Source of the DNA: Galerina marginata
Lineage: Eukaryota; Basidiomycota; Agaricomycetes; Agaricales; Galerinaceae
Reading direction: 5' to 3'
Assembly: GCA_023014335.1 (NCBI GenBank)
Contig: JAECYW010000024.1
Coordinates: forward strand, 868,001-932,000
Length of the DNA stretch: 64,000 bases
Shown: piece by piece, positions 1 through 11,479 of the stretch
How positions within the stretch are numbered: position 1 is the first letter of the stretch
Layout of the letters: every line of letters begins with the position of its first letter
Translations under genes and position numbers: made by a program
Notes under the pieces: generated by a model
What the model was told of the DNA's origin: nothing
The model's database searches: none
Seen by the model: the letters and a program-made list of their open reading frames with translations, nothing else

Positions 1-394
1 TAAGGACAGTGCAATTGATTCCAAGGCTAATTTCTGTTAAATACTGTTTCCGCGCGTTGGGGATGAGCTGTCTGCTGCTCGAGCACGGGATTTTGCCAAT
101 TTCGCGTGATAGGCGCCTTAATGCGTACCACTTATTTCACATTCTGTGCCGGACACAGCCACTCTTTCCGTCACGAAGGTTGTCTTACCGGAGGCGTTTT
201 TAAAAATGCCCCTACTAAGCTAACGACCATTTTTATTCACTTCCCCCATGTGTCACCCTTGATTTTTTGTTCATATCTCTCATTGCTTCCCCCATCCGAC
301 ATTTACTTCCACCCCAACTTCTTGTCATTTTAATTTCTTGTTCCCTATATTACTGTGAACTGTGATATTTATGAATTTAATATCTGGCGGGCCG

Positions 395-432
395 CTCGTC
401 GCCAACCTCTGGTTGGCTCCTCGTGGCCCGTT
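395..432. repeat. 38-bp hairpin repeat, copy 1
   Basis: The unit begins CTCGTCGCCAACC and ends GGCCCGTT. It contains a perfect 7-bp stem (GCCAACC / GGTTGGC) with a 3-nt loop. Flanking GGGCC and GGCCC words can form an outer stem. Copy 2 is at 658–695 and differs at two positions, both T in this copy and C in copy 2. Confidence 0.75.
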
Positions 433-657
433 ATCTAACTCTCTGGGCAGTGGGGAGTCTTTTCAGCCAGAGAAAGATCCCCAGATATTTCTAACTTCAT
501 TATTTCATCATTTACTTTTGCTCATTTCCTGTTCATAACTTATATTCATGACAATGCACATAGTGCTTGTGGCTGTACACTTCGGGCATGCAGATTGCTT
601 ATTTAATAACAATTCAACGCTGTTGCCTTTGCCACCACTCCCAACTGGGCCGTGCCA

Positions 658-695
658 CTCGTCGCCAACCTCCGGTTGGCTCCTCGCGGCCCGTT
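658..695. repeat. 38-bp hairpin repeat, copy 2
   Basis: Direct repeat of 395–432 in the same orientation, 36 of 38 bases identical. The inner 7-bp stem is preserved. Confidence 0.75.
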
Positions 696-1029
696 GCGGT
701 AAAAGAACGACGCACATTGAATCATAAGCACTGAAATTCGTGGAACGTAAGCGACCTTAGGTAAAATGAGCGACAAACATAAGCGACATTAGGTAATGAT
801 AGAGAGATCGTCAGCGACATTACCAGAAAGGACCCTGAAATTTGGATAATCCCCTAAGTTTTGCCTTGAAAAGGTAGGAGGACCCTGAAATCATTACCAT
901 CTTAGGGCACTTAATATCCACGCCACCAAATCCTCGTATTCTAAAATAACGACTTCCCCTAAAGGGGACTCGTAATGCGAAAAGGTTCAAGGCGTTGTCT
1001 CTGTGCTAGCCATGCTTGTTATCACACAC

Positions 1030-1203
1030 CTGAGTCACTGATCATTTAGTTATCGCAAAGTTATCGAGTTTATCATCAACTTTGCGGCATGAGCACTGGC
1101 GCTGCTGATTGAACCGCTTGGTTCCTAACTCGGCGGACAGAACCGCACTCAGATTTGTGCGATACAAATAGCACAGATCCGACAAGGCTGTAAGATTATC
1201 CAA
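1030..1203. repeat. Segment with inverted copy at about 20549–20705
   Basis: The reverse complement of this non-coding stretch matches about 20549–20705 with scattered mismatches and small gaps (roughly 85–90% by eye). In the copy it is joined directly to a P450 coding fragment, from which it is separated here by about 940 bp. Confidence 0.8.
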
Positions 1204-1806
1204 ACCTCCAGACCTATCCTGCAGTTAGATTGATCTCGGGACCATCCTGGAATCCTTCCAGTTTCCTGCATTCTGGGATTCATTCATAGACGCCGTTTCA
1301 TCGGTGCCAGATCAGAAGATTGAAAAACTAGCTTAGATTAGAGAAAAATAAGCACAGCGGCTTTTGGGAGGCACCGACTATAGATATCTACCAGTTCAAA
1401 TGAACGGCCGAAGTCGCAGATGCTGCATGGTGTCAAATGATGTATCTAAACCGATAATCGCGCCTCCAAGTGGCTGCAGTACGCTACCGCTGCAAAGTTG
1501 CACTGATATATTGATGAGTGAACTTTTGGTGTACTCTGAATCATTTTAGCTCTCTAGACACTCAAAGCCTTTCAATAATCATCCAAGCACGGTATAATTG
1601 GTCGAGTATAAATATACGTATTCCTGACTCAACCATACATCAATATTCAATAAATTTACTACGAGTCCTTGACCGAAGGGGAGGTGGGAATCCGGCGAAA
1701 TTGTAGTTTCAGAAGGAATTTCGACTCCCTGTTACATACCTGATCCATATACTATCTGTGCTATAACGAAGTTACGAAAAAAAGCCAGGGCATAGTAGGG
1801 TGAATA

Positions 1807-3946
1807 TTAATTTGCGGGCGGTTGTGCACTTTGGAGAGTTTCAACAATATCTTGGACGAGGGAGGCCTTCTCTGCACTCCTTGGTTTGATGCTGCAATCA
1901 AATTCGCTCGGTATACTATGGCTTGGTGAAGAGAATATGGAGTTGTAAGTGTGAAAATGACGTACGACAAATGTCCAAGGTCAAATTTCGGCGGTGGAAC
2001 AAGCTCTCTGCCTTCTTTATCCACCATTGGGCGAATATCAAATACCGACAGGATTTGAGCGACATTAAGGAAGACAAAGGAAAGGGCGAAATGGTATCCT
2101 GGGCAGGATCTATTTCCCAACTTTAGCTTGCAGATTCCCTTTAAAAAAATAAAAATAAAACCTTCGACCGACGCCAAAGGCTAGAGGAGTTGGGTCCATC
2201 TCTGCCTGATGAGTCGGAGTCTCTAAGAACCTCTCAGGGTTAAATGTATCAGGCTCGGAATAGGCTTCTGGATCGTGGAAGACAGCCCTGGACGACAAGG
2301 TGAGTGCTGGAGCCTGAGTGTTAAAATTCAGCTGTACCACATATTCGCCATTACCCAGGTTCCTTTAGGGATGTGATATCCTTCATAAACATCATCTATA
2401 TCCAGACTATGAGGGACCAGGGGAGCGACTGGGTTTATTCGGTAAACCTCTTTGATAACCTGACCAACGAATGGAAGTTGCTCCTTGTCGTTTATGTTAG
2501 GAAGTCGTCGAATTCCTACGACTGAATCTATCTCGGCCTGTGCCTTGCGCTGTACTTCGGGGTGGCGTGCCATCATGAGGATGAATGTCCGAATAGTAGC
2601 AACCACCTAGCCACCTTCAACCACTGGACGTATCTCAGAACTAGAGACGGAACATACCGTTTCAATTCCACCTTGGGTAGATATTTAATAAAGGGATACG
2701 AGTTTAAATCTGGGAAACATCACCTGCATATAAGCTGCCTGCAGAAACTTGAAGTGCATATAGTTGGTCTGGCGTCATTTCAGCAACTCCATCTGCCAGT
2801 AAAGCATTCAAAGTCCAACTTGGCTGGGCTGTTCCTTCTCGCTAAAAGACAATGTCAAATCTCCACATTTTTTGAAGATTTAACCGGCCATACAATCTGG
2901 TCCTTTACCCGTTCAAAGGGCAGGCGAAGAACATTCATGTTTACCCTTCTCCAAGCCTCCGCGTACTCCAAGAATTTTGTGCCAGGAATCCAGCGCGGCA
3001 AATATTGAACTGCAATAGCACGTTGAGAGTAAGCATTTTGGAAAGAGCGTACGTACGAAATGGCAACGAATCAACAAGCCATCTTCCGGGCTGTGACGCG
3101 GTTGAGGTTATTTTACTGAGTTCTTCGGACATTAAAATCCAGGGATCCTCTGAACCGGCACACTGAATACCATAGGCGAACTTCAAGACCAAGGAACCAG
3201 CATTGCTGTATAAATCATTGGGTTATTCGCGTCTACCCGTGGGTCTGCAAGAGCTTCAAAAACTTACGCTCTTATATGGCGGGAGAATTTCTCAGGGGTC
3301 TCCAAAAGGTTTGCAAGAAGTAAGTTAGCCCCCTGATCTTGTTGAGGATACACCTTTGCAACGGCTTTAGGCCCCATCCAGCTGTGCATAATTTGCCGAC
3401 AGGCCTTCAGCCGAGAACCGTACTTCAGAAAAAGGACCGATGTGTCATCGCGGCCAACAAGTTCTCCGGCCATGACCTTTCCGTACCATGAGCTTCGTGT
3501 AAAAAAGCAATGTTAAAAAGAAGAATCGCCCACCAGTCGGGGTCGCGTGCTGTAGATTGAAGACCGTTTCTCAAACAAATCGACAATGGCTTTCAAGGAG
3601 TTTAGAATGATAAACTGGCGCCCAACAATATGCATGTAGATAATTGGACCTGATAGACTGGAGTGAACATTTATCTGCTTATAAATGTCAAAAACCTACC
3701 ATAAATAGAAGACCATCCGTGGTATTCTCTTAAGAGGTCCTTGCGAGGGAGTTGGTGAAGGTTTCCAATGAGGGGAAGTGGCTTCGGGCCTAAGATCGAT
3801 AAGAGTAGTAAAAGACGTATGCCATCTCGGAGGTATAATCACTGGGACTAACCTGGAGGAAGGGGTAGACGCCTACTGAAGCAACGTCTGAATACACATC
3901 CCACGCTGCCAATCAAGATGGCTAGAGTAATATACGACGACCACAT
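1807..3946 (-). CDS. Cytochrome P450 monooxygenase
   Basis: Membrane-bound haem monooxygenase of about 500 residues that would use O2 and electrons from P450 reductase; the substrate cannot be read from sequence. The start codon (3946–3944) opens a hydrophobic N-terminal anchor and then the proline-rich hinge LPLPPGPKPLPLIGN. Further on are the helix-I region (LYAG-GIET), the helix-K ExxR motif in IKEVYRINP, the PERF-type motif FNPERFL, and the haem loop FGVGRRSCPGYH with its cysteine ligand. The C-terminus FDCSIKPRS is typical of Agaricomycete families often labelled O-methylsterigmatocystin oxidoreductase-like. I infer 11 GT–AG introns, including 3790–3852, 3477–3533, 2288–2337, 2110–2161 and 1922–1965. 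All junctions keep frame, so the gene looks intact. One internal exon, coding for GIET, is only about 14 nt. A partial inverted copy lies at 20.4 kb. Confidence 0.9.
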
Positions 3947-6006
3947 CCCGAGAGACGGAGATGAATAGAATACGAAGAATGGGATTTTTTCGGACTTGCC
4001 TTTAAGCTTCGATAGGATACGAAAAGGGTGAATATCACGGGGTGAGCTTATACCCAAACATGTAGCACCTTGGGGAAGGACCCCCAAAACTGCGACCCAT
4101 GGACGGTACTTGCATAACATGTAAAATCCATTATTTGCGACAAAAAAGTTGAATAGTCTATTTTCACCATTATTCGAAATGAGATCGGGCTCTAAAGTGA
4201 TTGCGAAATCGAGATTTACATTTTGTTGAAAGTGTTGTGCACTAGTCAGTGGCAACTACAATTATGGGCCTTCTAGCTCCCTGAGGGGATGACAAAATGA
4301 CTGTCCGCGGAACTCCCGAACCCGAACCCCGATCTCACGGTAGTAATAGCTCGGTCAAAGCTGTCACTAGAGTTGCGTTGGGGCCCGATGTGCTCTCCCC
4401 GAGCTGCCCAGTTCGAAGGCCGGATGTTCTGGGGTTGCACGTAATTGACGCCCTTGCCGCCCTAGAAAAAGAAACAGACGCCCAAAATAGAACTTGCTCC
4501 AATTTGATGTCCGGTTGTGGGGCCAGTAGAAGGGAATGCAGATCGTTTCTATACATCTTGTGCTATTTAGGGACTGGCTGTGATATTCGCCTGTCCGTCT
4601 ATCCATTTTTTGATCGCGCTTCTCTGCATACACATTACTCAGGAAAAAGGTTTATCCAGACCTTCCCGAACGTGAATAAATCAGTAGTTCAGGACATCAT
4701 TGGCATATCAGAGGAAACTAAGGTCCCAATCTGTAACGACATTCCTGTCGGAGAAGTCTATTTACAGCTCCACAACCTGAACCTCGAGCGGACTGGAATT
4801 CTTTTGATCATACTGGAACTTGATCTTCGAGTTATTCGGAGCAAAATTGGCATAAATAATATGTCAAACCCATACGACTTAGGTTGGACTTAGGGTTACC
4901 AGTTCATCGAAGTGAGACGAATTGCAACCCTATGACACGATCCACATAATTGATATTTATTGTTGATTACCACTATATATTTAGCTGGATTTAAAGATAC
5001 CCAGACGTTTCCAGTCCAGCCGCATCCGTCGGATATACCTATACTGTAGATGATGCTTGTAGGGCTTATGATATCTCTGAAACACTTTGTATCTGGTGAG
5101 AAGCCGACGCACTTCCTTCTTCCATACATCCCGTGGTGGCATCTATGTTGACCACTTCTAAAGAGAGCTCAGTTCTTGCTCAGTTCATACGTTGTTTGAC
5201 AGTTCAGTAAAGTTCTCAGAAATGCCTTCAAGTCCGATTACTAAGATTAGATTACTAGATCAGGGCCGACCGTGTGATACCGTTCCGTGAACCAGATTCA
5301 AATGACCAATATTTTATAATAACATGCGTATCCGTCCGAAGGCAAAAACCATATCGAGGAAACGTCCCAAATTGGAGATCCCAGGTACTCAGATCATCAG
5401 TGGATTTCAGAAGCTGAACGAAGCTGAATTAACAGCCCCAGGCTGATGGAATCTCGCGAAATAATTACAGGAATGCAAGGCTCACGGCTGCCAAGATGAG
5501 ACAATTCTGGTGTGGCGTACTCAGGACCGGTCACGTGCTTTGCACAATGACGCGTCGCGTCGACCCTCTTGGGCCTGTACCTTCGATTGACCTTCGACTA
5601 CAAAAGTTCCATTGCCAACAAGGCTGAGTGCATTCGTGAACTGGAAATTGGAATAGATGGACTGACCTCACAACGAGATAAACACCCCAGTTGCTGGCAT
5701 AGGCCAAGGTGCACACCTATTCATGGCTTTTGACTTATCAGCGGATCATATCAGCCTCTTTGCATTCTAAGGAATATCACAGGTGTGGAGGCACTCTATT
5801 ATAAATTGAAGCTAATGAGTCTCGACATTCTACTGCATTCCGACATTACTCCATAGAGTCTAAGACTTTGTACCGGAAACCAGATCAACTTGAATTTGGC
5901 CTTTCAAACGGGTATTAGAAAATTCCATGCTCGAATGTGGGGTCAATTCTGGTTTCTGTCGTTTTAGAGACGTGGATTGTTACAGGTGGACGCTTCAGGA
6001 GCATTA
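3947..6006. other. Intergenic, no recognised gene
   Basis: About 2 kb between the P450 start and the 3' end of the first DUF6534 gene. One ATG-started plus-strand frame at 4297–4893 encodes 198 residues. Its composition is not obviously protein-like and I recognise no motif, so I leave it unassigned. Nothing else stands out. Confidence 0.5.
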
Positions 6007-7349
6007 TTAGATCCTCTTTCTTTTTGTGCAAATTAAAAATATACTGACATTCATGAAGCCATCAGAGGTCTGATTTGAATGTGGTCCAGGGAACTCAACG
6101 TAGTTTTTCCCCCGGAGAATCGCACGTCCATTCAACCTTTAGATATATTGAGGTGGGATACTCAAAGAACTGTTTTTGAACTTACGAGGCGAGTAAGGAG
6201 TTTGAGAAAACTGAAAATGTTATGTAAAGCACGAGTCATATCGGTTTCAACAAGGTTACTCACTCCGGACCAGGAACATAAATATCCCGAGCCAGATATC
6301 TGAGAGGCTGTCATTACCTTGGCGTCGTTTTAAGGATGAGTACGTGGCTCACAGTTGTTAGGCATTGCCAAGAACTGAATTGGATCATTGTTAAGCGAGC
6401 TCAGGACAGACGATCAGGAGTACTCACGAATACGAGCATTGATAGACCGGTTAAGCTAGTGAGGACGCCAGTTTCTGCAGAATAGGTTATAAAAAATCGG
6501 TGTATGTCAAGAGAAACTTGCGAATAGTCCAGGCAGTAATTTTATCGATCACCAGTGAGGTGCTAATGTGTTGGATGAGTTACAAATGGACAGCCGGTTT
6601 AGCAGGTCGCCTCACCTTCGAAAAGCATTTCCTTTCTGAGTATTCAGATAATAAGACAGGGACAGGGCAATAAACAGGTCCACCGCAGAGCCGATAGCCA
6701 AAACAAAGCCGCAGAGCCATTTCCAGCCTGACACGAACTCGGCGACGGAGTTCATTTTCCGAGCTTCGGCTGTCACCACGAAGGTCAAAGCGCACCGAAC
6801 CACAGACATCGTCCAGCAGAGTAGTGGAATCCAGAGTCGTCCACTTATAATCCGGACTCGCTCCACGAAGAAGACCTAAGCGACTTTGAAGTTGAGCGCG
6901 GAATAGCTTAAGAGCGATACGAATTACCTGAAATACTGTGCCGATAATACCACTCAAAGCAATCGCACCTTCGAGAGATCCGGGCATTTGTGAAAGGGCC
7001 GATACATTGCCATACTCATTCACAGCAAGATGAAAGACAGTATGACAGACGCAGACGCAGTGTCCCAGCTCACAGAACCTTCGATGGTCTGTTATTTATT
7101 TCGCAACAGCATCTCTGGGCAAAATATGACTCACCACACACCCATGACCTTGTGGAAGTGAATTAATTCAAATGTAAATGTAACAAATAAGGTGACCGTC
7201 GAACATACCATGACCTTGAGGTATCTTCTGTCCATTGGAAAATTGGTGTAATAAATATACGTTTGGACTGTGCCAATTCCGAATAAGCAGCACGAAATGA
7301 AGAGACCGATTAAAAGAGCCCCGAGAGTACTATGAATTAGAAAGAGCAT
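6007..7349 (-). CDS. DUF6534 seven-TM membrane protein, gene 1
   Basis: Predicted multi-pass membrane protein of the basidiomycete DUF6534 family, whose function is unknown. The start (7349–7347) precedes STLGALLIGLF. The family signature FGIGTVQTYIYYTNFP with MDRRYLK follows. Later exons carry ERVRIISGRLWIPLLCW, KITAWTIRK and TETGVLTSLTGLSMLVF. The end carries IWLGIFMFLVR and FSNSLLASLNGR, the family C-terminal hallmark. At LLAS the plain frame meets TAA, but that TAA lies inside a GTAAGT donor. Removing an intron of about 49 nt restores SLLASLNGRAILRGKN and continues to a stop at 6007–6009. I therefore read the gene as intact. It is the same-strand neighbour of gene 2 (8445–9767), and the two share sequence beyond their 3' ends. 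Confidence 0.85.
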
Positions 7350-7874
7350 GACGGGACTGTATAGGCTTCTGTGCAATACGAGGTGGTCTCTGGTTTTATA
7401 TCCTATCAATGTGCTGCAATATTGATGTGGAGTGGAGCTGAGATGTTGGTCAATTGTGGGCCATCTTCCGACACAAGCCATCCAACTGGAATAGGACTGT
7501 GGATGAACTGCTTTTGGTCCAGGCAAGGCGGAACTCACGCTGGCCATAGATAACTTTCTGTTATTCTGATCCGAGACGGAAGGATTGATCGTTCCGCCCA
7601 ACGCAACACACAAATTTCTCCAATGCGAAGGTGTTCGAACGATTTAGACACACCTTGCCTTTCAGAGACTGTTTACCTCATCCAGATACACAGGATTGCG
7701 CCATACTCACCTTCTATCTGATTCTGATCCCTTCTCCATAGGTAGAATTCCGTATGGGGACCACGTCAGTAAAATAAACTCCTCCTCCTCCTCCAATTTA
7801 GACTCTTGTCCCACACGGACGTGCAAGGCATTAGCGGTGATCCCGGCAATCTGAGACAGGTGAGAACGGGATCC

Positions 7875-7994
7875 TATGTATAGCATATCAAATTGATTCG
7901 AACGATGCTGTACTAATGAATAACCCACTTCTTACTTGTCCCAGCCCAGACACTGCTGTTGCGCGCTCCCTGATTTATTACCACATTCACAGAG
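7875..7994. repeat. 120-bp tandem duplication, copy 1
   Basis: The unit starts TATGTATAGCATATC and ends CACATTCACAGAG, and is followed without gap by copy 2. The copies differ at two positions: AATGAATAA versus AATTAATAA, and CTGCTGTTG versus CTGCCGTTG. Such similarity implies a recent duplication. Confidence 0.95.
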
Positions 7995-8114
7995 TATGTA
8001 TAGCATATCAAATTGATTCGAACGATGCTGTACTAATTAATAACCCACTTCTTACTTGTCCCAGCCCAGACACTGCCGTTGCGCGCTCCCTGATTTATTA
8101 CCACATTCACAGAG
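7995..8114. repeat. 120-bp tandem duplication, copy 2
   Basis: Second, directly abutting unit, 118 of 120 bases identical to 7875–7994. It lies in the promoter-proximal region upstream of DUF6534 gene 1, which is transcribed leftward from 7349. Confidence 0.95.
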
Positions 8115-8444
8115 AGGCATTTGCAACACTTCTCTGATTGACCACGTCATTTTTGGTGCGGCTAACCAAACGTCAACGTCGAAAACTTGGTGAGTTTCTA
8201 TTGAATACATATTTATCTTGCGGGAACGGCTGCGACTCATTTATGCTTACATACAGGGAGGTGTAAGAGACACAACTGTCCCACTCGTTTATATCGCGTT
8301 TCTATCCAATAATATGTACATACGGAGGTTATTTACTCCACTCCTCCCTCGATTTTTAAATCTCTATTATCTTCAGCGAGTTTTGAGAGGTGGATTGTTA
8401 CCTCGTCCGATGAAATGTTCTAGAAATGCATTAAAACCGGATCT

Positions 8445-9767
8445 TTAGATCTCGCGCACGTAGCCCTGACTCACCTGCAGATTGCTAGGAGACAGCATTG
8501 TCGCTGGGTTTTGTCGCAGTTCAAAAATATTTCTTTCTTGGGGGATCGTTCGTCCGTTAAGTCTAATAATGCCGCTAAGTATCCCACAAGGCTGAACGGA
8601 GAGTTGTAGTCGCAACTCACGAAGCAAGTAATGAGCATGAGAAAACTGACTCCTATTAGCATGCCGCATAACGAGTCCGTAAATATAAGACTCACTTCTG
8701 GCCAAAAAGGTGAAGATGGCCAACCAGACGACTGAACATTTATGAGTCTATGAATTGGGTGATAATTCGGGACCTACAGTTTCCTGGCATGGTCAGGAAC
8801 TGTCGCCAGTCTATTATTAGCAATATACCGGTTCAAAGTATCAACAAGCACTGACGCATATCAGCATAGCAAGGCCTGTCATGCTGGTTACAAGACCAGT
8901 TTCTGCTACCATTATCAGGTCATAAACTTGAATTCCATTTGGGTGATCCTTACGGATAGTCCAAGCGATGATTTTATCAATTAATAGCGAGTTCCTAGGC
9001 GGTATTCTTAGTAACTGGAAGCCTTGGGGGATTTTGGCAGTCACATACCTATTGCCTTTGGACCCTTTGTTTTTCAAGTAATAGGACAAAGTTGCTGCCA
9101 CTGTTAAATCTATGGCAGCACCAAGTCCCAAAACAATTGAAAGAACCCATTTCCAGTCACTTTCGTATTGACGCAGCGTCACCATTACCCAAGACTCCCC
9201 CATGGCAAGAAAGGTGAAGACACCGCGCACCGAAGAGAGTATCCAGCAAGCCAGCGGGATTAAAAGCTTCCCACTGACAACGCGAACACGCTCCGCAAAA
9301 AAAATCTGCAACATATAAGTTCTTGGTGAAAGTAGGACTGTGGAATACGAACCTGAACGATGGGACCGATAACCGCACTGAAACCAATAGCAATGTCTAG
9401 TGACCTCGGAGGAATTATAAATATTCTAGGGTCTCCATAGCTGTTAATGCACATAAAGTAAAGGGAATGGCAGATGCAAATGCAGTGACCAAGTTCACAA
9501 AGCCTTCGTACAGGTCGATTATTGTCTTGTAAATTCAGTAGGGAACACATACCATACAACCAGGACCTGTTGGTAGGAATCGATGAGTCCGATAATGAAG
9601 TACAAAATCTGACCCACCATGAGCTTTAGATACATCCTATCATCGGGAAAGCGGGTATAGTAAATGTATGTTTGAACTATAACGATTCCAAAGAGTGAGC
9701 AAGAAATGAGGACTCCAACGAACAGTGCCCCAAGAGTGTTGTATGGATTGAACGAAGCTGGTTCCAT
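8445..9767 (-). CDS. DUF6534 seven-TM membrane protein, gene 2
   Basis: Paralogue of gene 1. The start codon (9767–9765) leads into NTLGALFVGVLIS, then FGIVIVQTYIYYTRFP and DRMYLKLMV. After splicing comes a VLVVW exon, then ELGHCICICHSLYF, SYGDPRIF and the helical block ending in IGPIVQ. The exon near 9314–8841 encodes FFAERVRVVSGKLLIP, a stretch of further TM helices and KIIAWTIRK; the next carries AETGLVTSMTGLAML. The last exons encode WLAIFTFLAR and LNGRTIPQERNIFELR and reach a stop at 8447–8445; an intron near the last codons could extend the tail. All junctions inspected are in frame. Function is unknown. The orientation matches gene 1, consistent with tandem duplication. Confidence 0.85.
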
Positions 9768-11479
9768 GATGAGTTTGACATGTCATAAAATTTTTGTTGC
9801 GGTACTTGTACTGCTCGGAATCGACAAAACATACATCTCACGAATCAGGTTGTCCCCACACCGACAAAGATTGTCCAAACAGGTTGCCAGATAAACCGTT
9901 GATGGCGGTTTAAATGAACAGCCGAGGAACTGGAATGGAGGAGCTGGGCGCCTTCCTAGAAAGCTTAGAATAGTTCCCTGCCAGTGAATGACAATCGACA
10001 AAAAAAACCATCTGATCAAGCCACTAGCTATTATGAGTGTGCTTAGATCGTGTTCCATCACTCCTGGTTGAAAACTCAGGAGTTCGGATCTGTCCTCATT
10101 TCAGTTAATAGACCGTAACGCCCGTTGCTTTTGAGACTTGCACACAACTCAAAAGTTGCTTGTGAAATGAAGTGGATGACCACTATTATGATGAGAGGTC
10201 TATTCCGCGGCTCAAACATAATGTAAAACCAAGAACCGCAATATATCCGGCTCGAGGCATATATGTCTTGACCTGCGTGCCAGCGGATCTGTGCATTACA
10301 GGTATACGACCGTGCCTGTCTCCTAAGCAATTATGTTGGCACTTCCGACATATTCACCCCGAGGGCTCCGTTGATGCTCACTCCTTCTGTTTCGGGTTAC
10401 AGCGCTTTCAGAGAAGCTTGAGACTACGATTTTTTTTGCGCCCTGCCAAATGACGTAGACAGAAAAGGAAATCGCTGTACGTCACATTTCTGGTAGTTAT
10501 TTGATCCAAGAAGTAGATTCAACCAGGATTCAACCTATTTTAAGTCAATGATCAATCTATAGTCTGACTGCGATGCTACTATTTCTCAGTCCTCCACGGT
10601 GTGCTGGTGAGTCACGGCGTGCCTCGGGCTTACACCGATCACCTGGAGGCATTGAAATAGCTGAAGAACCCACCGCGGACTTAGATCACAACATATTGGT
10701 CGCAAAAGCGCGTGGACTGCATCGATCACAATAGGACAGCAGAGTGACGTACGTGCCCTTTCCCCGATCCGATCTTGACAGGCGTGTAGGTTGCAGTGGG
10801 GCAAGGTTTAAGACTCCGCCTTTGTGGGTTAGTCGCTCGCAGTCATTCCAAACGGCCATCTCGTGTCTCAGTCTGTTCTCCATCCGAAGGTTCGCCAGGT
10901 CAAGATAAAGTTACTCACAAGCAGCGTATTCCTGTCTATATCCACTTTCATACAAATGGTTGGTTCTATCTGAGGATCTGGTCGAAAGAATGGGCTGGCT
11001 CACCACGGATGACCTAATTTCCAACTCTCGCCGCGCTTTGCTTGCCTTTCGGAAGGTAAGAGGAAGGGTCGGGCCAACCATGCATCTTGGAACCAAGCAA
11101 AGGCCTAGAGTGCATATCTTTATGAAAACGGCTGTAGCTGAATGCCGAAATGCGTTGCCTTAGGTTTCAATCAAACGATGATTTGTATCTTTGGGCCTGT
11201 CCGAATTCCAAGAAGCTTAGATAACTACTGATCTATTTATGCGTTGAGGCAGTTCGATTTTTGTTTCCTGTGGGCAAACAGCCTCTGGCATATGTGATGG
11301 TCTGTGGGTGTCCAATAATACACCGTCCTCTGGAGGACCAGAAATGAATGTTCGAATGTTCGATTGATCAAGGATTGAGCAGCTTCCATTGCCTTTGTTA
11401 CCATAAGAATGGGCTCAACTTCCCGCAGACTTCACACGAATTCTCTCCCCAACAAATACTACCAATAGCCGCCCGCAGT
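9768..11479. other. Intergenic, no recognised gene
   Basis: About 1.7 kb upstream of the MFS transporter. A minus-strand frame at 10076–10330 contains RPLIIIVVIHFISQATF, faintly reminiscent of a membrane segment, but the similarity to DUF6534 is too weak to claim. Other frames are short and featureless. Confidence 0.5.

Larger units (their letters stand above)
1..1806. other. Gene-free left edge
   Basis: No open frame here carries recognisable family motifs. The stretch holds a repeated 38-bp hairpin unit (395–432 and 658–695). Around 745–905 are short repeated words (AAGCGAC followed by an ATTAGGTAA-type word, and AGGACCCTGAAAT twice) that could be remnants of an old repeat. The segment 1030–1203 has an inverted copy near 20.6 kb. 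The right end is the 3' side of the P450 gene. Confidence 0.6.
7350..8444. other. Intergenic between two DUF6534 genes
   Basis: About 1.1 kb. It contains the 120-bp tandem duplication at 7875–8114. Near 8372–8400 is sequence resembling the region just past the 3' end of DUF6534 gene 1 (around 5960–5985). No gene seen. Confidence 0.6.

Noticed and set aside
2110..2161. Apparent insertion (FYFYFFKG…) in the P450 haem loop
   Set aside because: It is a 52-nt GT–AG intron; splicing gives the normal FGVGRRSCPGYH.
3477..3533. Possible frame shift in the P450 after YSTRPRL
   Set aside because: Using the acceptor immediately before GTCATGGCC instead of an earlier AG gives an in-frame 57-nt intron.
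4297..4893. 198-codon plus-strand frame
   Set aside because: It begins with ATG but shows no motif, domain or convincing protein-like pattern, so it is not reported as a gene.
6007..6200. Apparent premature stop in DUF6534 gene 1 after SNSLLAS
   Set aside because: The TAA lies within a GTAAGT donor; splicing restores the conserved LLASLNGR and a plausible tail.
10076..10330. Possible additional DUF6534 remnant on the minus strand
   Set aside because: Only a vague hydrophobic stretch is shared; the YYxxFP signature is not recoverable in any frame.
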